From Elusimicrobiota bacterium (GTDB lineage: Bacteria > Elusimicrobiota > Elusimicrobia > Elusimicrobiales > Elusimicrobiaceae), in the NCBI GenBank assembly GCA_031258375.1, contig JAIRMX010000214.1, forward strand, positions 1 through 5,065: a DNA stretch of 5,065 bases. Direction: 5' to 3'. Below the pieces are notes generated by a model, which saw only the letters and a program-made list of their open reading frames with translations, was not told the origin of the DNA and made no database searches. Shown here piece after piece: positions 1-5,065 of this stretch; positions within the stretch are counted from its first letter, which is position 1; each line of letters opens with the position of its first letter. Position numbers and translations under genes: made by a program.

Positions 1-765
1 GATAAAGAAGCCGTTTCCACCGCGGATATTGAAGAAGCCGTCGAACGAGTTATGGCCGGCCCTCAGCGAAAAAGCCGCATAATTTCCGACAAAGAAAAAA
101 AGATTATCGCCGCGCATGAAGCAGGACACACGGTAATCGCAAAACTTTCGGCTCACAGCGATCCCGTGCATAAAGTGTCGATAATTCCGCGCGGGCCGGC
201 TTTGGGATATACTTTACAGCTCCCGCTTGAAGATAAATATCTTACTACAAAAAGCGAAATTTTAGACAAATTAACCGTACTGCTCGGCGGACGCGCCGCG
301 GAAGAAATTTTATTTGGCGAAATTACTACCGGCGCGCACGACGATTTGTCCCGCACTACCGCCTATGCGCGCAAAATGGTGGCCGAGCTGGGCATGAGCG
401 ACAGGTTAGGCCCGATTTCCGTTCAAACGGATCAAAATGAAGTGTTCCTTGGTATGGAAATGGGAAGGCATAAAAATTATTCCGAAGAACTGGCCAAAGA
501 AATTGACGGAGAAGTCAGCCAGCTTGTAAAAGAATCTTATGCCAAAGCAAAAGAAATTCTGCGTTCGAATAAGGCCGCGCTTGAAACTTTGATAGAAAGA
601 CTTATAGAAAAAGAAGTTGTGGAATCTGCCGAGATTAACGAAATTCTCGGCATTGCGAAAACGGCCGACGACAACGGCGGCGATATTACGCTTGAAGAAT
701 CTCTGGTAATTCAATCTCAAAGCAGCGCTCGACATCTTAAAAAAGAAGAGGCGGGCAATGCCTAA
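1..765 (+). CDS. ftsH: ATP-dependent zinc metalloprotease FtsH, 3' part (5'-truncated by window edge)
   Basis: This is the C-terminal 254 residues of the membrane-anchored AAA+ protease that degrades misfolded membrane proteins and short-lived regulators as a hexamer on the cytoplasmic side of the inner membrane. The frame is open from base 1; the ATG at 52 is internal, since the preceding codons read AVSTADIEEAVERV, the end of the AAA lid region. Visible are the zinc site HEAGH (fragment residues 39-43, bases 115-129) and the third ligand Asp in GAHDD (about residue 115), matching His417/His421/Asp495 of E. coli FtsH. GGRAAEEILFGEITTGA and ARKMVAELGMSDRLGP are family hallmarks. The transmembrane segments and Walker motifs, roughly the first 370 residues, lie outside the window. 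After the helical protease domain there is a short polar tail ending HLKKEEAGNA. The stop overlaps the glmM start by 8 nt, indicating one operon with coupled translation. Identification is secure. Confidence 0.96.
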   Translation, partial: DKEAVSTADIEEAVERVMAGPQRKSRIISDKEKKIIAAHEAGHTVIAKLSAHSDPVHKVSIIPRGPALGYTLQLPLEDKYLTTKSEILDKLTVLLGGRAAEEILFGEITTGAHDDLSRTTAYARKMVAELGMSDRLGPISVQTDQNEVFLGMEMGRHKNYSEELAKEIDGEVSQLVKESYAKAKEILRSNKAALETLIERLIEKEVVESAEINEILGIAKTADDNGGDITLEESLVIQSQSSARHLKKEEAGNA

Positions 766-2125
766 ATATTTCGGCACCGACGGCATACGCGCAATTGCGG
801 GCGAGTTTCCTCTAACGCGAGATTTTGTAATTAAGACAGGTTTTTGCGCCTTAAAAGAAATTGCCGCTCAGGACGGAACGGATAGATTAAGCAAAACCGT
901 GCTTATAGCCGAAGACTCTCGCGCGTCCGGCCCGCAAATTGCGAAATTCCTGTCGGACGGTATTTTAGCCGCGGGGTTTAACGTGACGCACATAGGCATA
1001 GCGCCGACGCCGGCCGTATCTTATCTTGTAAGCAGTAAAAAATTTATATGCGGCGTCGTAATATCCGCAAGCCATAATCCCGCCGAGTTCAATGGCATCA
1101 AATTTTTTAATCACGACGGCAGAAAGCTGAACGAAGATCTGGAAAACAAAATAGAAACGGCAATAGAAAATACAAGACAAATTCCTCTTACTCCTCCGGA
1201 AGTGAAATTTATAAAAAACGATAGTTTAATAGAAGAATATATCGATTTCTTAAAATCGACTTTGCCGCCTCAAACAAATTTCAAAGGGCTTAAAATAGTG
1301 CTTGACTGCGCAAACGGAGCGAGTTATAAAACCGCGCCGCAGGTTTTTAAAGATTTAGGCGTCGAAACGATAATGCTTTTTGATAAGCCCAACGGTTTAA
1401 ATATAAACGACAACGCGGGCGCGCTGCATACGCAGACAATGCAAAAAACCGTAAAGGAAAAGGAAGCCTTTATGGGGTTTTCTTTCGACGGCGACGCGGA
1501 CAGGGTTATAGCTTGCGACGAAGAGGGCAATCAGTTCGACGGGGACGATATTTTGGCGACAGCAGCTTTGCATCTTAAATCAAAAAACCTGCTGAAAAAT
1601 AATAAAGTAGTTTTGACCGTTATGGCCAATCTCGGCCTTATTAATTTTTTAAAACAAAACGGCATAGAACCCGTGCTTACCGCCGTGGGCGACAAATATG
1701 TTTTTGAAGCCTTGGAAAAGGAAGGCCTTTCCCTCGGCGGGGAAACTTCAGGGCATATAATTTTGCGCAATATCGCGCCTACCGGCGACGGCGTTTTATG
1801 CGCTTTACAGCTGCTGTCGATAATAAAACTGTCCGGCAAGAAACCAAGCTGGTTTAAAAAACAATGGAAGAAATATCCGCTAGAACTCATATCCGTTTGG
1901 GTTGATAAAAAAATTCCGTTGGAAGAAGTAAAAGGTTTTTTAGATTATGTGAAAACACTTGAATCGCAAATGGGCGGCGCGGGCAAGATTTTTGTCAGAT
2001 ATTCCGGCACGGAGCCTTTGCTTCGCATACTTGTGGAAGGCGAGGACGAAAAACAAGTTGCGGAAATTGCGCGCAAAACTGAAGATTTTTACAAATCTAC
2101 AGTAAAGAAGTTGCGTAAAAAATAA
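758..2125 (+). CDS. glmM: Phosphoglucosamine mutase GlmM
   Basis: A complete 455-residue cytosolic enzyme that converts glucosamine-6-phosphate to glucosamine-1-phosphate on the route to UDP-GlcNAc, the precursor of peptidoglycan and lipid A. All four domain signatures of the alpha-D-phosphohexomutases are present: the N-terminal KYFGTDGIR (3-11); the phosphoserine loop ISASHNP (102-108, catalytic Ser105); the Mg-binding loop DGDADR (244-249); the sugar-specificity loop GETSGH (328-333); and the phosphate-binding loop RYSGTEP (414-420) followed by LLRILVEG. The length and the ISASHNP form fit GlmM (E. coli about 445) better than phosphomannomutase. The ATG at 758 is preceded by GAGG (748-751) at 6-nt spacing and overlaps the ftsH stop, so it needs no promoter of its own. 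The last codons AAA AAA TAA lie in the target-site repeat of the adjacent mobile element, yet the protein ends normally. Activity requires phosphorylation of Ser105 (family knowledge). Confidence 0.96.
   Translation: MPKYFGTDGIRAIAGEFPLTRDFVIKTGFCALKEIAAQDGTDRLSKTVLIAEDSRASGPQIAKFLSDGILAAGFNVTHIGIAPTPAVSYLVSSKKFICGVVISASHNPAEFNGIKFFNHDGRKLNEDLENKIETAIENTRQIPLTPPEVKFIKNDSLIEEYIDFLKSTLPPQTNFKGLKIVLDCANGASYKTAPQVFKDLGVETIMLFDKPNGLNINDNAGALHTQTMQKTVKEKEAFMGFSFDGDADRVIACDEEGNQFDGDDILATAALHLKSKNLLKNNKVVLTVMANLGLINFLKQNGIEPVLTAVGDKYVFEALEKEGLSLGGETSGHIILRNIAPTGDGVLCALQLLSIIKLSGKKPSWFKKQWKKYPLELISVWVDKKIPLEEVKGFLDYVKTLESQMGGAGKIFVRYSGTEPLLRILVEGEDEKQVAEIARKTEDFYKSTVKKLRKK
2119..2125. repeat. Target-site duplication, left copy (AAAATAA)
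   Basis: Seven bases directly abutting the left inverted repeat, identical to 2357-2363. The copy contains the glmM stop codon TAA, so insertion duplicated the end of the gene instead of breaking it. AT-rich sequence makes chance identity possible, but flush placement at both ends favours a real duplication. Confidence 0.6.
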
Positions 2126-2153
2126 GGCTCTAGAGCAGATAGTATAGATAAAG
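2126..2153 (+). repeat. Left terminal inverted repeat of the MITE-like element
   Basis: The outer 16 bases GGCTCTAGAGCAGATA mirror the right end with one mismatch. The next 12 bases GTATAGATAAAG align to the right-end counterpart GTAAATATAAGG at 9 of 12 positions after skipping one base. The first ten bases after the leading G form a small palindrome, GCTCTAGAGC, which is a by-product of the terminal sequence. Confidence 0.75.
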
Positions 2154-2166
2154 TTAATCTGAGTTT

Positions 2167-2292
2167 ATGAGGACAAAAAGCAAAATAAGCAGGTATAAAA
2201 TAAGTAAAATAGTTGAATGCTTTATTTTAGACCTGACGGCAGCACAAACGGCGCATTTTACAGGACTGAACCGCAAGACAAATTGCAGATGA
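2167..2292 (+). pseudogene. Transposase N-terminal remnant (IS1595-like)
   Basis: A 41-codon frame starts at ATG 2167 inside the MITE-like element. It reads KISRYKISKIVECFILDL followed by TAAQTAHFTGLNRKT. This resembles the N-terminal helix-turn-helix region of IS1595/IS1016-group transposases, whose pattern is roughly KIS..KF..ll..F.lDl.A...A..tGLNR.T. The similarity breaks at the codon after Lys-Thr; a one-base shift would continue in an open frame up to the right inverted repeat, so a deletion or frameshift joined the start of the gene to its far end. The catalytic core (DDE-type in this family) is absent, so no active enzyme can be made. The assignment rests on pattern recognition of about 35 residues and is moderately secure. 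What is sure is that the peptide sits wholly between inverted repeats. Confidence 0.55.
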
Positions 2293-2327
2293 AGCAAGAA
2301 TTAAGTACTATATTAAAAAGGAGCCAG

Positions 2328-2356
2328 CCTTATATTTACTTATCTGGTCTAGAGCC
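2328..2356 (-). repeat. Right terminal inverted repeat of the MITE-like element
   Basis: The reverse complement begins GGCTCTAGACCAGATA and pairs with the left end at 15 of 16 outer positions. Inward similarity continues to about 2328 with one single-base gap. It ends 12 bases before the AAAGGAGAG ribosome-binding site of the pilin gene. Confidence 0.75.
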
Positions 2357-2363
2357 AAAATAA
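2357..2363. repeat. Target-site duplication, right copy (AAAATAA)
   Basis: Seven bases directly following the right inverted repeat and identical to 2119-2125. This would be the second copy of the original glmM end and marks where the pre-insertion intergenic sequence resumes. Confidence 0.6.
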
Positions 2364-2368
2364 TTATT

Positions 2369-2377
2369 AAAGGAGAG
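2369..2377 (+). promoter_or_regulatory. Ribosome-binding site fixing the pilin start at 2386
   Basis: AAAGGAGAG is a strong Shine-Dalgarno sequence with its GGAG 10 nt before ATG 2386. It matters because this ATG lies in a different frame from the pilin body with the tract length shown, and the pilin frame itself has no start codon between the TAA at 2435 and the mature N-terminus. The site supports 2386 as the true start of a phase-variable gene. Confidence 0.7.
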
Positions 2378-2385
2378 TAAAAAGT

Positions 2386-2968
2386 ATGAAAGTGTCTAAT
2401 AGAAGTCATATAATTAAAAATGTGGTAAATTTTATAATTATTAATCGGCAATATATCCCCCCCCCCCCCCCGTGCTTCTCGTCGGAGAATCGGCGGGTTT
2501 ACTTTAATTGAAATGCTTGTAGTCGTCTTAATCATCGGCATACTCGCCGCTATTGCCCTGCCGCAATACCTGAGAACCGTTGAAAAATCGCGTTTTATGC
2601 AATTAATAACTTTCTCCTCGGCCGTTAAAAAAGCTGAACAAATATACTTTCTTCAAAACGACACATATACGTCGGACTTTACTCTGCTGGATATTGAAAT
2701 GCCGCCGGGAGGTAGTTTGTCGCAAAATAATACCGAGCTGACATTTAGCAACGAATTATCCTTAAAAATACACATTGAAGGAGGCAAAGCGGTTTGTATA
2801 TGCGCGTACTCTAATAAAATACAAGTCCAGCACTGTAATTATTTTGATCGCCATAGAACGGATTGTAGAGCAGAAGCAGGCAATTCTTTTGCCGCCTCCG
2901 TATGCAAAAGCCTAGGCGCGGTTTATAATCATACGGATACGGGTGATATTGATATGTATTTTTTCTAG
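2386..2968 (+). CDS. Type IV pilin/pseudopilin-like protein, out of frame at a poly-C tract (probable phase-OFF)
   Basis: The body encodes a prepilin with cleavage site GG|FTLIEMLVVVLIIGILAA: Phe at mature +1 (base 2498), Glu at +5, and a hydrophobic helix of about 20 residues followed by LPQY. The mature part is 156 residues, a single-domain pilin size, with a polar C-terminal half carrying five cysteines (mature 100, 102, 113, 123, 136) and VCKSLG near the end. Such proteins are cleaved and methylated by prepilin peptidase and assembled into pili or secretion pseudopili; which applies here is unknown. The ATG at 2386, with a strong ribosome-binding site, reads 41 codons to TGA at 2509 in the frame shown. 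Removing one C (or adding two) from the run at 2457-2471 fuses it to the pilin, giving 193 residues with a 37-residue leader ending PPPPRASRRRIGG. That leader is longer than usual. The gene stands alone, without pilus-assembly genes. A sequencing error in the run or a silent cassette are alternatives. Confidence 0.8.
2457..2471 (+). repeat. Poly-C tract (15 C), candidate contingency locus
   Basis: Fifteen consecutive C lie inside the leader-coding part of the pilin gene. Runs of this length slip readily during replication. The three possible phases differ in outcome: 14 or 17 C joins ATG 2386 to the pilin; 15 C stops at TGA 2509; 16 C leaves the pilin frame with a stop at TAA 2442 and no start after it. 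The flanks are AT-rich upstream and GC-rich downstream. Read length or assembly error in a homopolymer is possible. Confidence 0.85.
2468..2497 (+). repeat. GC-rich imperfect inverted repeat in the pilin leader
   Basis: TTCTC (2476-2480) and GAGAA (2485-2489) form a perfect 5-bp stem around GTCG. Outside it, CCCG (2469-2472) can pair with CGGG (2494-2497) across a small internal loop. It spans the boundary between the poly-C run and the FTLIE codons and encodes the Arg-rich RASRRRIGG. It could be an mRNA hairpin or a small palindromic repeat inserted in the leader; the sequence alone does not decide. Confidence 0.4.
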
Positions 2969-2986
2969 CAAAATTTGTTCTTGCTA
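2966..2986 (+). terminator. Weak hairpin at the pilin stop codon
   Basis: TAGCAA (2966-2971, containing the TAG stop) pairs with TTGCTA (2981-2986) around a 9-nt loop. No T-run follows on either strand, so it is at best a poor intrinsic terminator or an mRNA 3' end structure. Confidence 0.25.
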
Positions 2987-3023
2987 TGGAAAAATTAAAC
3001 GCATATATTACCGTTCCCCTCAA

Positions 3024-3062
3024 TTAAACACTATTACAATAAAAATCGTATAATATTATAAT
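3024..3062 (+). promoter_or_regulatory. Probable promoter of aspS
   Basis: Two perfect TATAAT hexamers occur at 3049-3054 and 3057-3062, about 35-45 nt before the aspS ATG. Possible -35 boxes are TAAACA (3025-3030, 18 nt from the first) and TTACAA (3034-3039, 17 nt from the second); both are weak matches to TTGACA. The 127-bp gap after the pilin and the AT-rich sequence agree with independent transcription of aspS by a sigma-70-type polymerase. Confidence 0.5.
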
Positions 3063-3095
3063 CGGAAGTTTGATGAGGATAGAAAAGGATAAAAT

Positions 3096-4853
3096 ATGAA
3101 ACGCACTAATTACTGCGGCGACATAAAAGCCGATCTTATCGGAACAAAGCAATATCTTTGCGGCTGGGTGCACAGCTACCGCGATCACGGCGGCGTGCTT
3201 TTTATAGATTTGCGGGATAGAACCGGTTTTGTGCAAATCGTCATAGAGCCTTCAAACAAAGAAGCGTTCTCGCTCGCGCAGCAGTTCAGGCAGGAATACG
3301 TGATTACAGTCGAAGGCATTGTAAGCGCGCGCAAGGAAGGCTATGTGAATAAAAATATTTCTACCGGCGAAATTGAAGTCATCGCCGCCTCTGTGGAACT
3401 TTTAAACACTTGCGTTCAACTGCCTTTTGAAATTGATACCGATAAAAATATTGCGGAGGAAACCCGCCTTAAATACCGTTATCTTGATTTAAGAAATACG
3501 AGAATGGTGCGCAATATCACAACGCGCCACCGCCTTGCTCAGACCGTGCGCAGTTATTTTGACAAAAACGGTTTTATAGAGATAGAAACGCCCATTTTAA
3601 CCCGTTCCACGCCGGAAGGCGCGCGCGATTATCTCGTGCCTTCGCGCGTTCATAACGGCAAATTTTACGCTTTGCCGCAAAGCCCTCAGATGTTTAAGCA
3701 AACTTTAATGGCAAGCGGAATAGACAGATATTTTCAACTCGCGCGCGCTTTTCGCGACGAGGATTTGCGCGCGGACCGTCAGCCCGAGCATACTCAGGTA
3801 GACATAGAAATGTCTTTTGCCTCGCTTGACGATATTTTTACAATCGGCGAAGGAATGATGAAAGCATGCATGAACGCCGTGAATATGGAAATTGAAACGC
3901 CTTTTGAGCGAATTGCCTACGACGAGGTTTTCAAGCGTTTTGGTTCCGATAAGCCGGATATGCGCTACGGGCTTGAAATACTAGACGCGACGGAAATTTT
4001 TGCCGGCTCCGGTTTTAAAGTTTTTGCGGACGCCGTCGCAAACGGCGGCGTTGTGCGCGCGCTTTGCGCCGAAAATTCCGCCGATACTTTCAGCCGCGCG
4101 ACGATAGATAAACTAACCGAACTTGTAAAACTAAACGGAGCGAAAGGGCTTGTATGGCTTAAATTTAAAAACGGTAAGTTCGAAGGTTCCTGCGCAAAAT
4201 TTTTCAGCGAAACAGAACTTTCCAAACTGCGCCAAACAATTGATATTGCGGAAGGCGCGGCGATATTTTTGGGAACGGATATGGAAACAGCCTGCTCGTC
4301 GTTTATGGGAGCATTGCGAAAAGAGATTATAAGAATTCTACATCTGAAACCGTCTAAAAAATGGGCGCCGCTTTGGGTAATTAACTTCCCGCTGCTCGAA
4401 TATATCCCCGAAGAAAACCGCTACGAAGCCGCGCATAATCCTTTCACCGCGCCCGTTGCGCAGGATATCGCCCTTTTAGACACCGACCCGCTTAAAGTGC
4501 GCTCTTATCAGTTCGATATGGTTATTAACGGCATTGAGCTTGCGTCCGGCTCTATTCGCAATCACAGGCGCGACGTACAGGAAAAAATCCTCGCGCTCAT
4601 GAAACATTCCAAAGAAGAAGCCGCAAGACGTTTTGGCATGCTTCTTAACGCTCTTGAAGCCGGCGCGCCGCCGCACGGCGGATTTGGGCTTGGTTTTGAC
4701 AGGCTTGCCGCTCTGATTTGCGGCGAAGAATCGATAAAAGAAGTTATTGCTTTTCCCAAAACGACGGCGGCGTATTGCCCGCTTACGGAGTCCCCAAACA
4801 TAGTCGACGAAATACAGCTAAAAGAGCTTGCAATTAAATTGGACTTAAAATAA
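3096..4853 (+). CDS. aspS: Aspartyl-tRNA synthetase, bacterial type (probably non-discriminating)
   Basis: A complete 585-residue cytosolic class II synthetase that charges tRNA-Asp with aspartate. The length matches bacterial AspRS (E. coli 590). In order: an OB-fold anticodon-binding domain (about 1-105, with LCGWVHSYRDHGG); motif 1 and the TPEGARDY loop (about 159-179); the amino-acid loop QSPQ (195-198); motif 2 FRDEDLRADRQPEHTQ (219-234); the bacterial GAD insertion (about 285-420); AAHNPFT (445-451); INGIELASGSIRNH (477-490); and motif 3 GFGLGFDRL (529-537) followed by AFPKT (552-556). His31 and Gly82 correspond to residues (His31/Gly83 in Pseudomonas aeruginosa) linked to charging both tRNA-Asp and tRNA-Asn; E. 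coli has Leu30. Position 448 is Asn where E. coli has the second His of HHPFT. The ATG at 3096 has AAAAGGA (3083-3089) at suitable spacing. It appears monocistronic, with its own promoter upstream and a hairpin just after the stop. Confidence 0.96.
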   Translation: MKRTNYCGDIKADLIGTKQYLCGWVHSYRDHGGVLFIDLRDRTGFVQIVIEPSNKEAFSLAQQFRQEYVITVEGIVSARKEGYVNKNISTGEIEVIAASVELLNTCVQLPFEIDTDKNIAEETRLKYRYLDLRNTRMVRNITTRHRLAQTVRSYFDKNGFIEIETPILTRSTPEGARDYLVPSRVHNGKFYALPQSPQMFKQTLMASGIDRYFQLARAFRDEDLRADRQPEHTQVDIEMSFASLDDIFTIGEGMMKACMNAVNMEIETPFERIAYDEVFKRFGSDKPDMRYGLEILDATEIFAGSGFKVFADAVANGGVVRALCAENSADTFSRATIDKLTELVKLNGAKGLVWLKFKNGKFEGSCAKFFSETELSKLRQTIDIAEGAAIFLGTDMETACSSFMGALRKEIIRILHLKPSKKWAPLWVINFPLLEYIPEENRYEAAHNPFTAPVAQDIALLDTDPLKVRSYQFDMVINGIELASGSIRNHRRDVQEKILALMKHSKEEAARRFGMLLNALEAGAPPHGGFGLGFDRLAALICGEESIKEVIAFPKTTAAYCPLTESPNIVDEIQLKELAIKLDLK

Positions 4854-4854
4854 T

Positions 4855-4880
4855 TGTCGAATATCAACACATATTGGACA
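4855..4880 (+). terminator. Hairpin directly after aspS
   Basis: TGTCGAATAT (4855-4864) and ATATTGGACA (4871-4880) are inverted copies with 9 of 10 pairs and a 6-nt loop, starting two bases after the aspS stop. It is not GC-rich and no T-run follows, so it may be an inefficient terminator or an RNA 3'-end stabilising stem. Confidence 0.35.
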
Positions 4881-4960
4881 TTGGCGGTCTTGTTGCACAA
4901 TTAGGTAAAGAAGCTGGCCAAAGCACAACAACAAAACCATAGCAGTCCTCCAACTATTCT

Positions 4961-5065
4961 CTAAACTGCGTATTTTGGCAGTCCCAGCTTGTTAAATCTA
5001 TTTATTAAACTTGCCCTTATACACTGTTCCCTATACTGCCCCTCTTCTCTGCGAGATTTTAGACT
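4961..5065 (-). CDS. Possible 3' end of a convergent unknown gene (partial)
   Basis: On the minus strand a frame is open from the window edge for 34 codons and ends at TAG (complement of 4961-4963). The visible residues are charged and mixed, with RREEGQYREQ near the start and LINRFNKLGLPKYAV at the C-terminus, without low complexity. It would converge on aspS with about 107 bp between the stop codons. I do not recognise a family. An open stretch this short can occur by chance, so the call rests only on plausible residue composition and on the lack of any other explanation for this 212-bp tail. The stretch 4881-4960 shows nothing I can name. Confidence 0.3.
   Translation of the reverse strand, partial: SLKSRREEGQYREQCIRASLINRFNKLGLPKYAV

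Larger units (their letters stand above)
2126..2356 (+). mobile_element. MITE-like, internally deleted IS (IS1595-type suspected)
   Basis: A 231-bp element defined by terminal inverted repeats. The left end GGCTCTAGAGCAGATA (2126-2141) and the reverse complement of the right end, GGCTCTAGACCAGATA (2341-2356), match at 15 of 16 positions, and similarity continues about 12 bases inward with one single-base gap. Identical 7-bp AAAATAA copies (2119-2125 and 2357-2363) abut both ends as a target-site duplication. Inside is a short reading frame resembling the start of an IS1595-family transposase, then an abrupt stop and a non-coding AT-rich right end. The element therefore looks like an IS that lost most of its transposase and could move only in trans. 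The family is inferred from the residual peptide. IS1595 members usually make 8-bp duplications, so the 7-bp repeat is slightly off. It lies exactly between glmM and the pilin gene and supplies sequence just upstream of the pilin ribosome-binding site. Confidence 0.75.

Noticed and set aside
406..786. Minus-strand frame of 126 codons over the ftsH end
   Set aside because: It is antisense to a secure ftsH/glmM junction, its composition is Phe-rich from complementing Lys/Glu codons, and it has no start signal.
2283..2311. Outward promoter in the MITE right end (TTGCAG - 17 nt - TACTAT)
   Set aside because: Both hexamers match the consensus poorly (3/6 and 4/6) in AT-rich sequence. The promoter of the pilin gene cannot be placed from sequence alone.
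2308..2541. Minus-strand open frame of 77 codons across the pilin start, with a Gly run
   Set aside because: The Gly run is only the complement of the poly-C tract. The frame crosses the MITE right end and the conserved FTLIE codons, and has no recognisable domain.
2513..2968. ATG 2513 as the start of the pilin
   Set aside because: It lies at mature position 6 inside FTLIEM, would remove the prepilin peptidase site and Glu5, and has no Shine-Dalgarno sequence at a proper distance.
4562..4900. Minus-strand frame of 112 codons overlapping the aspS 3' end
   Set aside because: It is antisense to strongly conserved AspRS motif 3, is Ser/Ala/Pro-rich as expected of a shadow frame, and has no family signature.
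4884..4939. tRNA-like stretch ending in CCA after aspS
   Set aside because: It contains a phrase similar to a tRNA D-arm and ends in CCA, but it is too short and the ends do not form an acceptor stem; no T-arm is present.
1..5065. CRISPR array, rRNA, riboswitch or toxin-antitoxin system
   Set aside because: No regularly spaced direct repeats, conserved RNA motifs or small paired genes were seen on either strand.

Overview
The window looks like a chromosomal segment from a bacterium of the phylum Elusimicrobiota (Elusimicrobium/Endomicrobium-type, probably gut-associated). The main reason is the pilin-like protein with N-terminus FTLIEMLVVVLIIGILAAIA and a cysteine-rich C-terminal half containing VCKSLG, a style that is abundant in that phylum. 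This placement is inference from remembered family style; no database search was possible. Coding is dense and almost entirely on the + strand.

Layout. Positions 1-765 hold the 3' part of ftsH (membrane AAA+ zinc protease). Its stop overlaps by 8 nt the start of a complete glmM (phosphoglucosamine mutase, 758-2125), so the two are translationally coupled. A 231-bp element (2126-2356) begins at the base after the glmM stop. It has imperfect terminal inverted repeats starting GGCTCTAGA, flanking 7-bp direct repeats AAAATAA, and a 41-codon remnant resembling the N-terminus of an IS1595-type transposase. It reads as a MITE or internally deleted IS. The glmM stop codon lies inside the left target-site copy, so glmM was left intact.

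Next is a type IV pilin/pseudopilin-like gene (2386-2968) with a good ribosome-binding site and an ATG. Between that ATG and the prepilin-peptidase site lies an uninterrupted run of 15 C (2457-2471). With 15 C the ATG is out of frame with the pilin body and gives a 41-residue peptide. With 14 (or 11, or 17) C it reads straight into GG|FTLIE. No other upstream start serves the pilin frame. This is the signature of a phase-variable (slipped-strand) surface gene currently OFF; a homopolymer sequencing error or a silent pilin cassette are the alternatives.

After a 127-bp spacer with a likely promoter comes a complete aspS (3096-4853). This bacterial AspRS carries His31 and Gly82, the residues linked to non-discriminating AspRS that also charge tRNA-Asn. 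The last 212 bp hold a hairpin directly after aspS and what may be the 3' end of a convergent minus-strand gene (4961-5065).

The housekeeping genes cover membrane protein quality control, UDP-GlcNAc supply for the cell wall, and tRNA charging. They are unrelated in function to the pilin, which together with the mobile-element relic forms a small accessory island between two conserved blocks.
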